In this document: in pieces, positions 16,409 through 24,812 of the stretch
How the letters are laid out: each line of letters starts with the position of its first letter
Numbering within the stretch: the first letter of the stretch is position 1
Source of the DNA: GCA-2698665 sp047611265
GTDB lineage: Bacteria > Pseudomonadota > Gammaproteobacteria > GCA-002705445 > GCA-002716945
DNA length: 64,000 bases
Assembly: GCA_047611265.1 (NCBI GenBank)
Contig: JBLFWM010000002.1
Location: 124,001-188,000, forward strand
Direction: 5' to 3'
Translations under genes and position numbers: made by a program
Notes under the pieces: model-generated
What the model saw: the letters and a program-made list of their open reading frames with translations, nothing else
Database searches by the model: none
Told to the model about the DNA's origin: nothing

Positions 16409-16623
16409 TATTGCTTGTGGTTATCGCAAAATGGCAATAGTGCCAAGTGTCTAGCGATCTTTATAGCTTGGTTAATTCTTCTTTGCTCTTTACCTGTAGT
16501 TCCACCTATTCTACGAGGTGATATTTTACCAGCTTCGGTTATAAATTTTTTTAAGAATGCTATATTTTTATAGTCTATATCAGCTATTAAATTAGATTTT
16601 TTCTTAGTATATTCTTCACTCAT
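16408..16623 (-). CDS. rpsR: 30S ribosomal protein S18
   Basis: Small-subunit platform protein that pairs with S6. The 71 residues include IDYKNIAFLKKFITEAGKIS, RRIGGTTGKEQRRINQAIK and ARHLALLPFCD, all diagnostic. It lies 4 nt downstream of rpsF and overlaps rplI by one base, in the standard rpsF-rpsR-rplI operon. No priB (often between rpsF and rpsR) is present. Confidence 0.98.
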   Translation of the reverse strand: MSEEYTKKKSNLIADIDYKNIAFLKKFITEAGKISPRRIGGTTGKEQRRINQAIKIARHLALLPFCDNHKQ

Positions 16624-16627
16624 TGTA

Positions 16628-16957
16628 TTAAGCTCTTTCTCTAGTTGCCATCATCACAGATGGTTCAGTAATTTTCTCATCTTGGGCAAGAAACATGTGT
16701 CTCATGATGCTGTCATTAAATTTAATTAAATTAGCCAATTCATCTAAAATTTCATTATTAGCCTGAAAATTCAATAGAATATATCTGGCTTTATTAATTT
16801 TATTTATATTATAAGCTAACTTCATTGTTCCCCAGTCTTCGTATCTATCTATAGTTCCACCTTTAGAACTAATAATACCTTTGTACTTATCAACTGTCTT
16901 TAAAGTTGACTCATCCTGGTTTATGTTAAACATCAGTAATAATTCGTAATTTTTCAT
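16628..16957 (-). CDS. rpsF: 30S ribosomal protein S6
   Basis: Platform protein binding S18. The ATG at 16957 gives MKNYELLLMFNINQDES, the family start; the in-frame ATG at 16969 would add MDET. EDWGTMKLAYNINKINKARY and DSIMRHMFL are typical. The protein has 109 residues and lacks the long acidic tail of E. coli S6. It follows rlmB by about 50 nt and begins the ribosomal cluster. Confidence 0.96.
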   Translation of the reverse strand: MKNYELLLMFNINQDESTLKTVDKYKGIISSKGGTIDRYEDWGTMKLAYNINKINKARYILLNFQANNEILDELANLIKFNDSIMRHMFLAQDEKITEPSVMMATRERA

Positions 16958-17009
16958 AGTTTCATCCAATATGCGAATACTACTTTAGTATCCATAATAT
17001 TTCAAATAT

Positions 17010-17765
17010 TCATTTAGTTTTTTTAATCATTTTCTTAATCTGATATAAAGCAATTCCAGTAGCAACAGCAACATTTAGACACTCTACCGAGCCATAAATT
17101 GGTATTTTGCACACATCATCACATAAGTCTAACAATGATCTGCTAATTCCATCTCCTTCAGAACCTAAAATTACAGCAACGCCTGTATCACATGATTTAA
17201 CATCATATATAGTCATATCACTGCTATCAGCTGTTCCTATGACCCTAATATTGTGACTCTTAAGTTTTTTTATAACCATGGCTAGATTATTGGTTTCAAG
17301 CAATGACAAGCCTTGTAAGCCTCCAGATGCCGTCTTATGTACTAATGGGGATATCTCGCAAGAGTTAGATTTTCTTTTTATAATTAATGAAACACCAGCT
17401 GCATTTGATGATCTAATGCATGAGCCTAAGTTTCTAGGATCTTGGATTGAGTCAAATATTACAATGAAAGGGTTTTTTTCAGTTTGCAGGTATAGGTCAA
17501 TATCAAAACTTGATAATGTTTTACTCTCTAGCTCAAAAACAACCCCTTGGTGTTTTGATGAAAAACATAAAGTTGTTAGGAAATCTTTTTCAACTTCTAC
17601 TATTTCTACATTTAAATTTTCAGCATCTTTCATGATCTTTGTGAGATGATTGCTCACTGGCGGCTTTTTAAGATATATTTTTTTTATATTTTTGGGGCTT
17701 AATTTCAACTGAGCATTGCAAGTGTGAATGCCATATATTAAATTTAAATTTTCTTGATCAGTCAT
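17010..17765 (-). CDS. rlmB: 23S rRNA (guanosine-2'-O)-methyltransferase RlmB
   Basis: SpoU-family methyltransferase for G2251 of 23S rRNA. The 251 residues have an N-terminal L30e-like substrate domain (YGIHTCNAQLK) and SPOUT motifs 1-3: DSIQDPRNLGSCIRSSNAAG, ILGSEGDGISRSLLDLCD and IPIYGSVECLNVAVATGIAL. Motif 3 has Cys where Ser is common (SVECLNVAVA). It starts directly at the purA stop. In Pseudomonas rnr lies between purA and rlmB; here there is no rnr. Confidence 0.93.
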   Translation of the reverse strand: MTDQENLNLIYGIHTCNAQLKLSPKNIKKIYLKKPPVSNHLTKIMKDAENLNVEIVEVEKDFLTTLCFSSKHQGVVFELESKTLSSFDIDLYLQTEKNPFIVIFDSIQDPRNLGSCIRSSNAAGVSLIIKRKSNSCEISPLVHKTASGGLQGLSLLETNNLAMVIKKLKSHNIRVIGTADSSDMTIYDVKSCDTGVAVILGSEGDGISRSLLDLCDDVCKIPIYGSVECLNVAVATGIALYQIKKMIKKTK

Positions 17766-19028
17766 TTAGGTAGCGAAAATATCTTTCAGACAAATTATTT
17801 CATTTCTCGCCGGGCCTGTTGAAATCATGACTATTGGTGTTTTTGATAATTTCTCAATAGTTTTAATATATGCTTTAGCATTTTCAGGTAAATCTTCGTA
17901 ATTTGTAATGCCTACTGTCGAAGATTTCCATCCTTTTAGCTCTATGTACTCTAGATTTTCAACCTCAAAAGTATCATAGTCAATATCTCCATAGTCAACA
18001 CATATCTTGATAAGATCCAAGTTATCTAAAACATCTAATTTTGTTAAAGCTATTCCATTAATCCTGTTTAATTCAATAGACTTATTTAGTATTTTCACAT
18101 CTAACCAACCACATCTTCTAGCTCTACCTGTCGTAGCTCCAACTTCACCACCCCACTTAGCAATATCAAGTCCTAGCTGATCATGTAATTCAGAAGGGAA
18201 AGGTCCATGCCCTACTCTGGTTGTATATGCTTTGGTTATCCCCAAAGAATAATTTACTTTATCTACGCCAATTCCTGTTCCTGATATTAGGCCCGAGAGC
18301 GTTGTGTTTGAAGAAGTCACATATGGGTAAGTACCATGATCAATATCTAGCATTGTTCCTTGTGCTCCCTCAAAAATAATATTAGATTTTTTATTCAAAT
18401 CCAAAATGAGAGGAATCACATCACATACATGCTCTCTTATATTTTCAAAGATTGGGGTTAAAGATTCCAGTACGGATTCCAGAGAAATTGGACTTTCTTT
18501 ATAATATTTTGTTAATAAAAAATTATGATAATCCATTGATTTTATTAGTTTTTTTCGAAGATTATCAATATTATAAAAATCGATTAACCTTATTCCTCTT
18601 CTAGCCACTTTATCTTCATAGGTTGGACCAATACCTCTACCCGTGGTTCCGATGGATGATTTCCCTAATGATTTTTCATGAGCAATATCTAAAGCAACAT
18701 GAGTTGGTAATATTACATGACATGCTTCGCTTATAAATAATTTATTTTTAATAGAGATATTTTTGGATGCCAAATCATTTAATTCAGTTTCTAATGCCTC
18801 AAGCGAGATAACAACTCCATTACCTATAACAGAAGTAACGTTGTCACGAAGTATCCCAGATGGGATTAAATGTAGTATTGTTTTAACTCCATTAATAACT
18901 AGTGTATGACCAGCATTATGACCACCCTGGAATCTGACGCAACCAGAAGCATTTTCTGACAAGACATCGACTATTTTACCTTTACCTTCATCTCCCCAGT
19001 GAGTCCCAACCAGTAATACGTTAGACAT
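17766..19028 (-). CDS. purA: Adenylosuccinate synthetase
   Basis: GTP-dependent first step from IMP to AMP. The P-loop-like LVGTHWGDEGKGKIVD, the VRFQGGHNAGHTLVI motif, GTTGRGIGPTYEDKVARRG, EGAQGTMLDIDHGTYPYVTS and SLGITKAYTTRVGHGPFP are all present. The ATG at 19028 gives MSNVLLVG (420 residues); an upstream in-frame ATG at 19046 lies inside hisZ and adds MGGETP. The start overlaps the hisZ end by 8 bases. GGAGA-type sequence precedes it. Confidence 0.97.
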   Translation of the reverse strand: MSNVLLVGTHWGDEGKGKIVDVLSENASGCVRFQGGHNAGHTLVINGVKTILHLIPSGILRDNVTSVIGNGVVISLEALETELNDLASKNISIKNKLFISEACHVILPTHVALDIAHEKSLGKSSIGTTGRGIGPTYEDKVARRGIRLIDFYNIDNLRKKLIKSMDYHNFLLTKYYKESPISLESVLESLTPIFENIREHVCDVIPLILDLNKKSNIIFEGAQGTMLDIDHGTYPYVTSSNTTLSGLISGTGIGVDKVNYSLGITKAYTTRVGHGPFPSELHDQLGLDIAKWGGEVGATTGRARRCGWLDVKILNKSIELNRINGIALTKLDVLDNLDLIKICVDYGDIDYDTFEVENLEYIELKGWKSSTVGITNYEDLPENAKAYIKTIEKLSKTPIVMISTGPARNEIICLKDIFAT

Positions 19029-20022
19029 AGGTGTCTCTCCGCCCAACTGAAAGATTCAAGATGTCTTTTATATCAAGACTAAAACCAGTGGCATATCTTG
19101 GCTTATCTGAATGGTCATTATATGCAGTATATCTCCCACCGCATGCTATTTCTTTTCTAAGGTTTGGAACATAAGCTGTATAGATTAATCCTGATTGGTA
19201 GTTAAAGCCATGTAGTTCGCACAAGTCAATCTGTACTTCTGAAATGCCTCTAAATTTATTTATAGAATTAGCTATAAATGTTAAATTAGTTAATTCCAAA
19301 GATACTTTTGTTTTATGGTTTTTTATTAGAGACTTTAATTCCTTTAATACTTTTATGTCACCAGAAAGATTAATTAACTCTATCAGTAAATTCAATTTCT
19401 TATTGCTAAGCTTATTTATATTAAAAAATTCCTTTATTTCGCACTTTGACTTAAGATTAATTAAATCAATAAGAGCTAACCGATTAAAGTTTGTAAGATT
19501 TAAATCGAGTAAAAGATTGTTAATAAATGATAGATCTCCCAGCTCAACGACAATCTTTTTTTCATTTGAGAGCGATACCAGGTCAATCATTAATTTAATA
19601 ATCTCTATATCAGTAGAGTTACTTAATTTTCCGAAGTATTCTGCACCTGTTTGATAAGGGTTAATTCTATCAAATGGACCGGGCGACAATCTAAGAATAT
19701 CACCCATGTAAGAAAGTCTAGAATTACCTATACCCTTTGTCATTTGATAATCTATTTTAGAAATTTGTGGCGTTATATCTGCTCTAATACCAATTTCACT
19801 ACCAGTTTGCTTATCTAGAACAAAAGCTGTCTCCGTATCTAGGTCAGTTGATTTAAGGTTTAATAGGTTTTCTAGATTATCAAAGATTGGAGGAATAACA
19901 TATGAGTACTTGTATTTTGCATAGATTTTTAGAATTTTACTTTTAATACTTTCTAGCTTGACCGCGTCACTTGGCATATAGTATTCGATACCATCTGGAA
20001 TCTGGAAATTTTTTGTTTTCAT
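19021..20022 (-). CDS. hisZ: ATP phosphoribosyltransferase regulatory subunit
   Basis: HisRS-like paralogue that forms a complex with short-form HisG for the first step of histidine synthesis. The 333 residues have PDGIEYYMPSDAVKLESIKS, GIRADITPQISKIDY and a C-terminal IACGGRYTAYND, like the histidyl-tRNA synthetase core but lacking the anticodon domain. True HisRS is encoded separately at 40682. The position between yjeT and purA is typical of Pseudomonas-type genomes. It predicts a short HisG elsewhere in the genome. Confidence 0.93.
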   Translation of the reverse strand: MKTKNFQIPDGIEYYMPSDAVKLESIKSKILKIYAKYKYSYVIPPIFDNLENLLNLKSTDLDTETAFVLDKQTGSEIGIRADITPQISKIDYQMTKGIGNSRLSYMGDILRLSPGPFDRINPYQTGAEYFGKLSNSTDIEIIKLMIDLVSLSNEKKIVVELGDLSFINNLLLDLNLTNFNRLALIDLINLKSKCEIKEFFNINKLSNKKLNLLIELINLSGDIKVLKELKSLIKNHKTKVSLELTNLTFIANSINKFRGISEVQIDLCELHGFNYQSGLIYTAYVPNLRKEIACGGRYTAYNDHSDKPRYATGFSLDIKDILNLSVGRRDTYV

Positions 20023-20030
20023 ATTACCCG

Positions 20031-20225
20031 CTAAATTGTTAATAAAAATATACTCAACCCCAATATCATACAGATAAGACCAAGTATTCTCAAAGAGTTA
20101 TTGTCGAGATTATTAAAATAAAGAATGATTTTTCTAAATATTCCTGGGGCAAGAAATAAAATCATTCCCTCTATGATTATAGTTAAAGAAATAGCCAGGA
20201 TTAATAAATACCAAAGATTTATTAT
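20031..20225 (-). CDS. yjeT: YjeT/DUF2065 small inner-membrane protein with AUA start
   Basis: A 63-64-residue protein of two transmembrane segments. It contains LAISLTIIIEGMILFLAPG, an arginine-containing linker, then NNLDNNSLRILGLICMILGL. This is the DUF2065 pattern (IEG...L.P ... LP....R..G), and in E. coli yjeT also follows hflC. The frame has a stop at 20239-20237 and no ATG, GTG or TTG before codon 20. The only sensible starts are ATA at 20225 or 20222; AAAGG lies 6 nt before the first. The ATG at codon 20 would remove the first helix and the conserved IEG. The start overlaps the hflC stop. Function is unknown. Confidence 0.8.
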   Translation of the reverse strand: MINLWYLLILAISLTIIIEGMILFLAPGIFRKIILYFNNLDNNSLRILGLICMILGLSIFLLTI

Positions 20226-21088
20226 TTTCTGCCTTTAGAGTTATTAAAATATTTAAAAAAGTCAGAGTCAGGCTGTATAACCAATATATCCTGCTTGGCA
20301 CTAAAAGTTTCTTTATACGCAGCAAGGCTTCGATAAAATGAGTAGAATTCAGGATCCATATTGTAAGCTTTGGCAAATACTTCAGTTGAAATTGCATCAC
20401 CTTGACCTTTAATATCCTGAGATGTTTTATATGCTTCTGCAATTATAGTTTCTGATTCACGTTCTGCCAACGCTGTAATTCCCTGAGCTTCTTCTTTTCC
20501 CTCTGATCTAAAAGTTTTAGCAACAGTTGCTCTTTCCTTGACCATACGTGCATATACAGAATTGCTGACTTCATCAGGCAGGTCAACTTTTTTAACTCTC
20601 ACGTCAACAACAGTTATGCCTAGAGCTTTAGAGGCTTTGTTTGCCTCAGTAGTAACAATCTGCATCAATGCAGCTCTATCACCAGACACCACATCGTTAA
20701 TCGTACGTTTACTGAATTCACTTTTAGTTAGATCATTTATAATTTGCGATAATCTATTTATTCCTATGCGCTCATCACCTTTCGAGGATCTGTAAAAATT
20801 TTCAGGTCCCGTAATTCTCCACTTAACAAAAGAATCTACTATTACGTTTTTCTTTTCACTTGTCAGAAATTGTTCTGGTTTTGAATCCATTGTCAATAAT
20901 CTAGAATCATATCTTTTGACATTATTTACAAAAGGAATCATAAAATACAAGCCAGGTTCTTGGTAGGTTTTTACAATTTCACCTAGTCTAAATTTTATAG
21001 CTACTTCTCTTTCATCTACGATAAAAGTTGATGAGGATATAACAACGATTAGTACCAAAATTATTGAAAATATATTTCTATTATTCAC
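20222..21088 (-). CDS. hflC: HflC, SPFH-family modulator of FtsH
   Basis: With HflK forms the periplasmic cage that modulates the FtsH protease. An N-terminal anchor (NIFSIILVLIVVISSSTFIV) is followed by the SPFH/band-7 domain (DEREVAIKFRLGEIV, EPGLYFMIPFVNNVKRYDSR) and helices ending with the PDSDFFKYF motif. An in-frame ATG at 21121 lies well inside hflK. A GTG at 21088, with GAGGG about 9 nt before it, gives the usual N-terminus and overlaps hflK by 8 bases, so I choose it (288 residues; E. coli 334). Confidence 0.93.
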   Translation of the reverse strand: MNNRNIFSIILVLIVVISSSTFIVDEREVAIKFRLGEIVKTYQEPGLYFMIPFVNNVKRYDSRLLTMDSKPEQFLTSEKKNVIVDSFVKWRITGPENFYRSSKGDERIGINRLSQIINDLTKSEFSKRTINDVVSGDRAALMQIVTTEANKASKALGITVVDVRVKKVDLPDEVSNSVYARMVKERATVAKTFRSEGKEEAQGITALAERESETIIAEAYKTSQDIKGQGDAISTEVFAKAYNMDPEFYSFYRSLAAYKETFSAKQDILVIQPDSDFFKYFNNSKGRK

Positions 21089-22205
21089 TGTATAAGTCCC
21101 TCTTTCTTGAATTAAAACCATCTCTGGATCTTTGAATTTTTTCCGATAAAGAATTATTGTTACTGGAATTTACTGAGTTACTTATATTTGAGCTATTCTG
21201 CATTCTAGGCTCTAATATTTTGTCTAGAGGTAAGTAGAGTAGATTGTTACCGCCATCAACATCAATCATAATCTTTGTGGAGTTACCAAGAACAGACTCG
21301 ACAGATTCAATATATAATCTCTCACGGGTTACTTCTGGTGACTTCCTGTATTCTTCATAAAGCTTACTGAATCTTAAAGCCTCACCTTCCGCTGACTTTA
21401 TAAGCTTCACTCTATATGCTTTAGCTTCTTCAATAATCTGGACGGCTTTTCCTCGAGCTAAAGGAATAATTTCATTTCTGTATGCTTCAGCTTCATTTAT
21501 ATATCTTTGCTCATCTTCACGAGCTCTAATTGCATCTGAAAATGCATCTTGAACTTGCTCGGGCGGTTGAGCTTCTAATATATTTACTGTTTGGACATTA
21601 ATACCGGCACCATAACTATCTAGAACGCTTTGGAGCAAAATTTTGGTATCAGAAGCAATTGTTTCTCTACCTTCTGTGATCACAAAGTCCATCTTATTTT
21701 TACCCAAAACTTCTCTTATAGAGCTTTCTCCAGCTGCGCTAAGTGTTTCATCTGGATCTCTAAGGTTAAAAATATAGTCACTGGCATCTTTTATATCATA
21801 TTGAATAGCGAAGTTAACACTCACAATGTTTTCATCTTCTGTTAGCATTTGAGCCTTTTGCTGGATAGATCTAATTTTAGATACATCTACAATCTCTGCT
21901 TTTTGTATTATTCTTGGAACCCAATGAGGTCCGGGCATCGTGATATTAGAAAACTCACCAAATTGAAGAACTACTCCTCTCTCTCCATCATTAACTATAT
22001 ATATACCACTTAAAAGGTAAACTGTAAGTATAACAATACCTATTATAGAGTTATTTTTTTTATTGGAACTAGATCCACCAGAAGTTCCACCTAGCAAGCC
22101 TTTAAAATATTTATTTAAATCATTGAGGGCGTTATCTAATTCTGAATTGCTTTTAGGTTTGCGGCCCCAAGGGTCTTTATTTCCATTCGGTTCATTCCAT
22201 GCCAT
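21081..22205 (-). CDS. hflK: HflK, SPFH-family modulator of FtsH
   Basis: Partner of HflC. The 374 residues (E. coli 419) have a polar N-terminus (MAWNEPNGNKDPWGRK), a Gly/Ser segment, a transmembrane helix (SIIGIVILTVYLLSGIYIV), and the band-7 domain (NDGERGVVLQFGEF, GPHWVPRIIQKAEIVDV). A long helical region follows (EDEQRYINEAEAYRNEIIP), then a C-terminal Asn/Ser-rich stretch. It precedes hflC. HflX, which usually lies between hfq and hflK, is absent. Confidence 0.95.
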   Translation of the reverse strand: MAWNEPNGNKDPWGRKPKSNSELDNALNDLNKYFKGLLGGTSGGSSSNKKNNSIIGIVILTVYLLSGIYIVNDGERGVVLQFGEFSNITMPGPHWVPRIIQKAEIVDVSKIRSIQQKAQMLTEDENIVSVNFAIQYDIKDASDYIFNLRDPDETLSAAGESSIREVLGKNKMDFVITEGRETIASDTKILLQSVLDSYGAGINVQTVNILEAQPPEQVQDAFSDAIRAREDEQRYINEAEAYRNEIIPLARGKAVQIIEEAKAYRVKLIKSAEGEALRFSKLYEEYRKSPEVTRERLYIESVESVLGNSTKIMIDVDGGNNLLYLPLDKILEPRMQNSSNISNSVNSSNNNSLSEKIQRSRDGFNSRKRDLYSE

Positions 22206-22244
22206 ATAACATCTCCTTAGAACAACATCATAGTATAAAGTAGC

Positions 22245-22463
22245 CTACTCATCAATTTCTAATTTAACTGGTTCTGATGGAACTATCGTAGATATCGCAT
22301 GCTTGTAAACACATTGGGTCACTTTATTGTTCAGCATTATAATATAAGAGTCAAAGCCCTCAATCTTACCTTCTAATTTAATCCCATTAACCAAAAAGAT
22401 TGACACGCTTATTTTTTCTTTTCTTATCTTATTCAGAAATTTATCTTGCAAATGTTCCTGCAT
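22245..22463 (-). CDS. hfq: RNA chaperone Hfq (core only)
   Basis: Hexameric Sm-like chaperone of small RNAs. The 72 residues contain the Sm1 region (LQDKFLNKIRKEKISVSIFL, VNGIKLEGKIEGFDSY) and Sm2 with the YKHAISTIVP motif. E. coli Hfq has 102 residues; the disordered C-terminal tail is nearly absent here. It lies between miaA and hflK as in other gammaproteobacteria, but without hflX. Confidence 0.97.
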   Translation of the reverse strand: MQEHLQDKFLNKIRKEKISVSIFLVNGIKLEGKIEGFDSYIIMLNNKVTQCVYKHAISTIVPSEPVKLEIDE

Positions 22464-22520
22464 ACAGCTCTTCCTACAGGATATAACAATACTTTCCTGT
22501 ATAGTTCATATTGACACTAT

Positions 22521-23462
22521 TTACTGGAAATGCAAATGATTGTCTATGGCCTTGTCAATATCTCCAGAGTCATTATCGGCTATATCAATAGCGATACTCT
22601 CATCAAATCGCTTCAGCCATGTAATTTGACGTTTTGCTAATTGACGCGTTGCGTAAACACACTTATTTTCTAAATCCTGAAGGGGGACATTGTCATTAAG
22701 ATGATCAATGACTTGTCTGTAGCCTATTGATCTCATAGACTGATTTTCCTTGGTAAGCGAGTACTTTTCAATAAGAAAAACTACTTCGTCTATTAAATTA
22801 TTTTTGAACATATTTTTAGTTCGCATAGAAATCTTCTCGTGTACTAATGACCGATCCTCAGATATTAACTTGAGTGTTAATAAATCATATTCATTAGATA
22901 ACTTAATTTTATTATTAAAAAAAGATGTTATCGGTTTGCCTGTACATATATATACTTCTAATGCTCTCTGAATACGCTGCATATCATTCTTATCAATATT
23001 TTTATAAGATAATCGATCAATATCTTTTAAACAAAAGTGTAATTGATTACAAGAATATTTCTTAAGCAGATTATCAATAAACTTCCGTTCTATAATATTT
23101 TTTTCTGGTAATAAAGAAAGTCCATTAAATAAAGAATTAAAATACATCATGGAGCCACCAACGAGCAAAGGAATCTTATTCTTATCGTGAATACTTTTTA
23201 TAATTATTCTTATGTCTTTATAGAATTGACCGACATTATAACTCTCATTTGGATTGCGTATATTTATAAGGTGATGGTTAATGGATGATAAAATTTCATC
23301 AGAAGGTTTGTCGGTTCCAATATTCATATCTCTATATATCATTACAGAGTCCACGCTAACAATTTCAATTGGATACTTATTTTTTAATTTTATAGCCAAG
23401 GAAGATTTTCCAATACCAGTAGGGCCAAGTAAAGAAATAATCTTTTCTTTACTAGTGTTCAT
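22521..23462 (-). CDS. miaA: tRNA dimethylallyltransferase
   Basis: Isopentenylates A37 of tRNAs reading UNN codons. The 313 residues have the P-loop LLGPTGIGKSSLAI, the DSVMIYRDMNIGTDKP segment, PLLVGGSMMYFNSLF and the C-terminal TRQLAKRQITWLKRF. Four bases overlap the tsaE end. mutL and amiB, which normally lie between tsaE and miaA, are missing. Confidence 0.96.
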   Translation of the reverse strand: MNTSKEKIISLLGPTGIGKSSLAIKLKNKYPIEIVSVDSVMIYRDMNIGTDKPSDEILSSINHHLINIRNPNESYNVGQFYKDIRIIIKSIHDKNKIPLLVGGSMMYFNSLFNGLSLLPEKNIIERKFIDNLLKKYSCNQLHFCLKDIDRLSYKNIDKNDMQRIQRALEVYICTGKPITSFFNNKIKLSNEYDLLTLKLISEDRSLVHEKISMRTKNMFKNNLIDEVVFLIEKYSLTKENQSMRSIGYRQVIDHLNDNVPLQDLENKCVYATRQLAKRQITWLKRFDESIAIDIADNDSGDIDKAIDNHLHFQ

Positions 23463-23896
23463 GTCTTTTTATGTATCTTCACTAATCGAGAACTCTCTAA
23501 CGAGAGAAAATGTATGTCAAAATCTGAAACTGGAAGCTCATTAGTAAACTTATCAGGCCATTCAATAAAATGGAGACCAGCTTGTTCAAAATAATAATCT
23601 ACTCCTATCTCATATAATTCTTTTATAGAATTAATTCTGTAAAGATCATAATGAAAAATCTTGAGATCTTTAACCGTATACTCGTTAACTAGTGAAAATG
23701 TTGGGCTAGTAGCCTCACTATTATTATCTAGATAATTTAAATATGATTTAACAAATGTAGTTTTCCCTGCCCCTACTTGACCATGTAGGTAGATAATTAC
23801 CGTCTCATGCGTCATAAAATTTATCTGGTTAAATATTTTATTATAATGAGATATATCTGAAAGATGATAGCGGCTATATGTATTAGAAGATTTCAT
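23459..23896 (-). CDS. tsaE: tRNA threonylcarbamoyladenosine biosynthesis ATPase TsaE
   Basis: ATPase needed with TsaB and TsaD for t6A37 synthesis. The 145 residues have Walker A HGQVGAGKTTFVKSYL, SPTFSLVNEYTVKDLKIFHYD-type segment (TSPTFSLVNEY, IFHYDLYRI) and IEWPDKF. It is 4 nt from nnrD and overlaps miaA by 4 bases. The nnr-tsaE order is conserved. Confidence 0.94.
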   Translation of the reverse strand: MKSSNTYSRYHLSDISHYNKIFNQINFMTHETVIIYLHGQVGAGKTTFVKSYLNYLDNNSEATSPTFSLVNEYTVKDLKIFHYDLYRINSIKELYEIGVDYYFEQAGLHFIEWPDKFTNELPVSDFDIHFLSLESSRLVKIHKKT

Positions 23897-23900
23897 AAAT

Positions 23901-24809
23901 TTATTTTACTTTAATTTCATTCAATAATTTATTAATTTTAATAATAACTTGAGATGCAAGCAACCCTACCTCTCCTTCTTCCTCTTTGATGACATCAGCT
24001 GCTAACGAGTGTATACCTGTGGCAAATAAAACAGAGGAAACTCTGTCGTCTTTATTTGCCAAGGTAATTAAAGATAAAATTGTACCCGCCAAACAGTCTC
24101 CCATGCCTGCCGTACCCATCCCTTGATTGCCATGATTACAAATATAGCTATTTGTTTTTGTCTGGATAATAGTTTTTGGTCCTTTAAGGACAATAATTCC
24201 ACCATATTTTTGCTGTAGTTCTTTGGCTGCTCTTAATCGGTTAGCCTCTATATCTAAAGGTTTCTTATTTAATAACTTAGCAGCTTCACCTATATGAGGA
24301 GTCATAACCCAATTATTATACTTATAAGGTTCTTTGGATAGCATCGATAAGAAGCCTCCATCAATAACACAATTTATTTTTACAGGTTGAGAGCTTAAAT
24401 ATTTTTTGATTTTTATAAATATCTTTTTCGACCAATCATCATTTGACATGCCCGGGCCTATCAGTAAATTTTTATAAGATACAATTTTTTTTTGGAAATC
24501 AGGTGTTAGATAAGATGTTATGAGTTCTGGCTGATGTGTTGAAAGCACCATGGCATGCGGCTTAGTTGTCATAATTTCAACATATCTGGATCCTGAATAT
24601 AAAGCTGATTTTCCCGAGATAATTGCAGCCCCTAAATATCCATTAGCCCCACCTATTATCAGGGTTTTACCAAAAGATTTTTTATAGGTATTCTTACTTA
24701 AAGGAATATCAAAAAGAAGAGTTTCTAATGATTTTTTTTCTGGGGTTAACGTAAACGAATAAACATTTTTATGACTAATATCTTTCTTGGTAAATATTTG
24801 ATATTTCAT
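23901..24809 (-). CDS. nnrD: ADP-dependent NAD(P)H-hydrate dehydratase, single domain
   Basis: Repairs hydrated NAD(P)H. The 302 residues cover only the C-terminal YjeF kinase-fold domain: GKTLIIGGANGYLGAAIISG, the LLIGPGMSND segment, WVMTPHIGEAAKLL, IIVLKGPKTIIQ and HGNQGMGTAGMGDCLAGTI with the catalytic Asp. E. coli Nnr is a fusion with an N-terminal epimerase of about 210 residues, which is absent here. The first 40 residues do not resemble the epimerase. The epimerase may be encoded elsewhere or be lost. It is adjacent to tsaE, as nnr is elsewhere. Confidence 0.9.
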   Translation of the reverse strand: MKYQIFTKKDISHKNVYSFTLTPEKKSLETLLFDIPLSKNTYKKSFGKTLIIGGANGYLGAAIISGKSALYSGSRYVEIMTTKPHAMVLSTHQPELITSYLTPDFQKKIVSYKNLLIGPGMSNDDWSKKIFIKIKKYLSSQPVKINCVIDGGFLSMLSKEPYKYNNWVMTPHIGEAAKLLNKKPLDIEANRLRAAKELQQKYGGIIVLKGPKTIIQTKTNSYICNHGNQGMGTAGMGDCLAGTILSLITLANKDDRVSSVLFATGIHSLAADVIKEEEGEVGLLASQVIIKINKLLNEIKVK

Positions 24810-24812
24810 ATT

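Noticed and set aside
20134..20442. A 102-codon minus-strand reading frame overlapping the hflC end.
   Set aside because: It lies in another frame across the conserved hflC coding end and yjeT, and its translation resembles nothing; the DUF2065 frame explains the gap.
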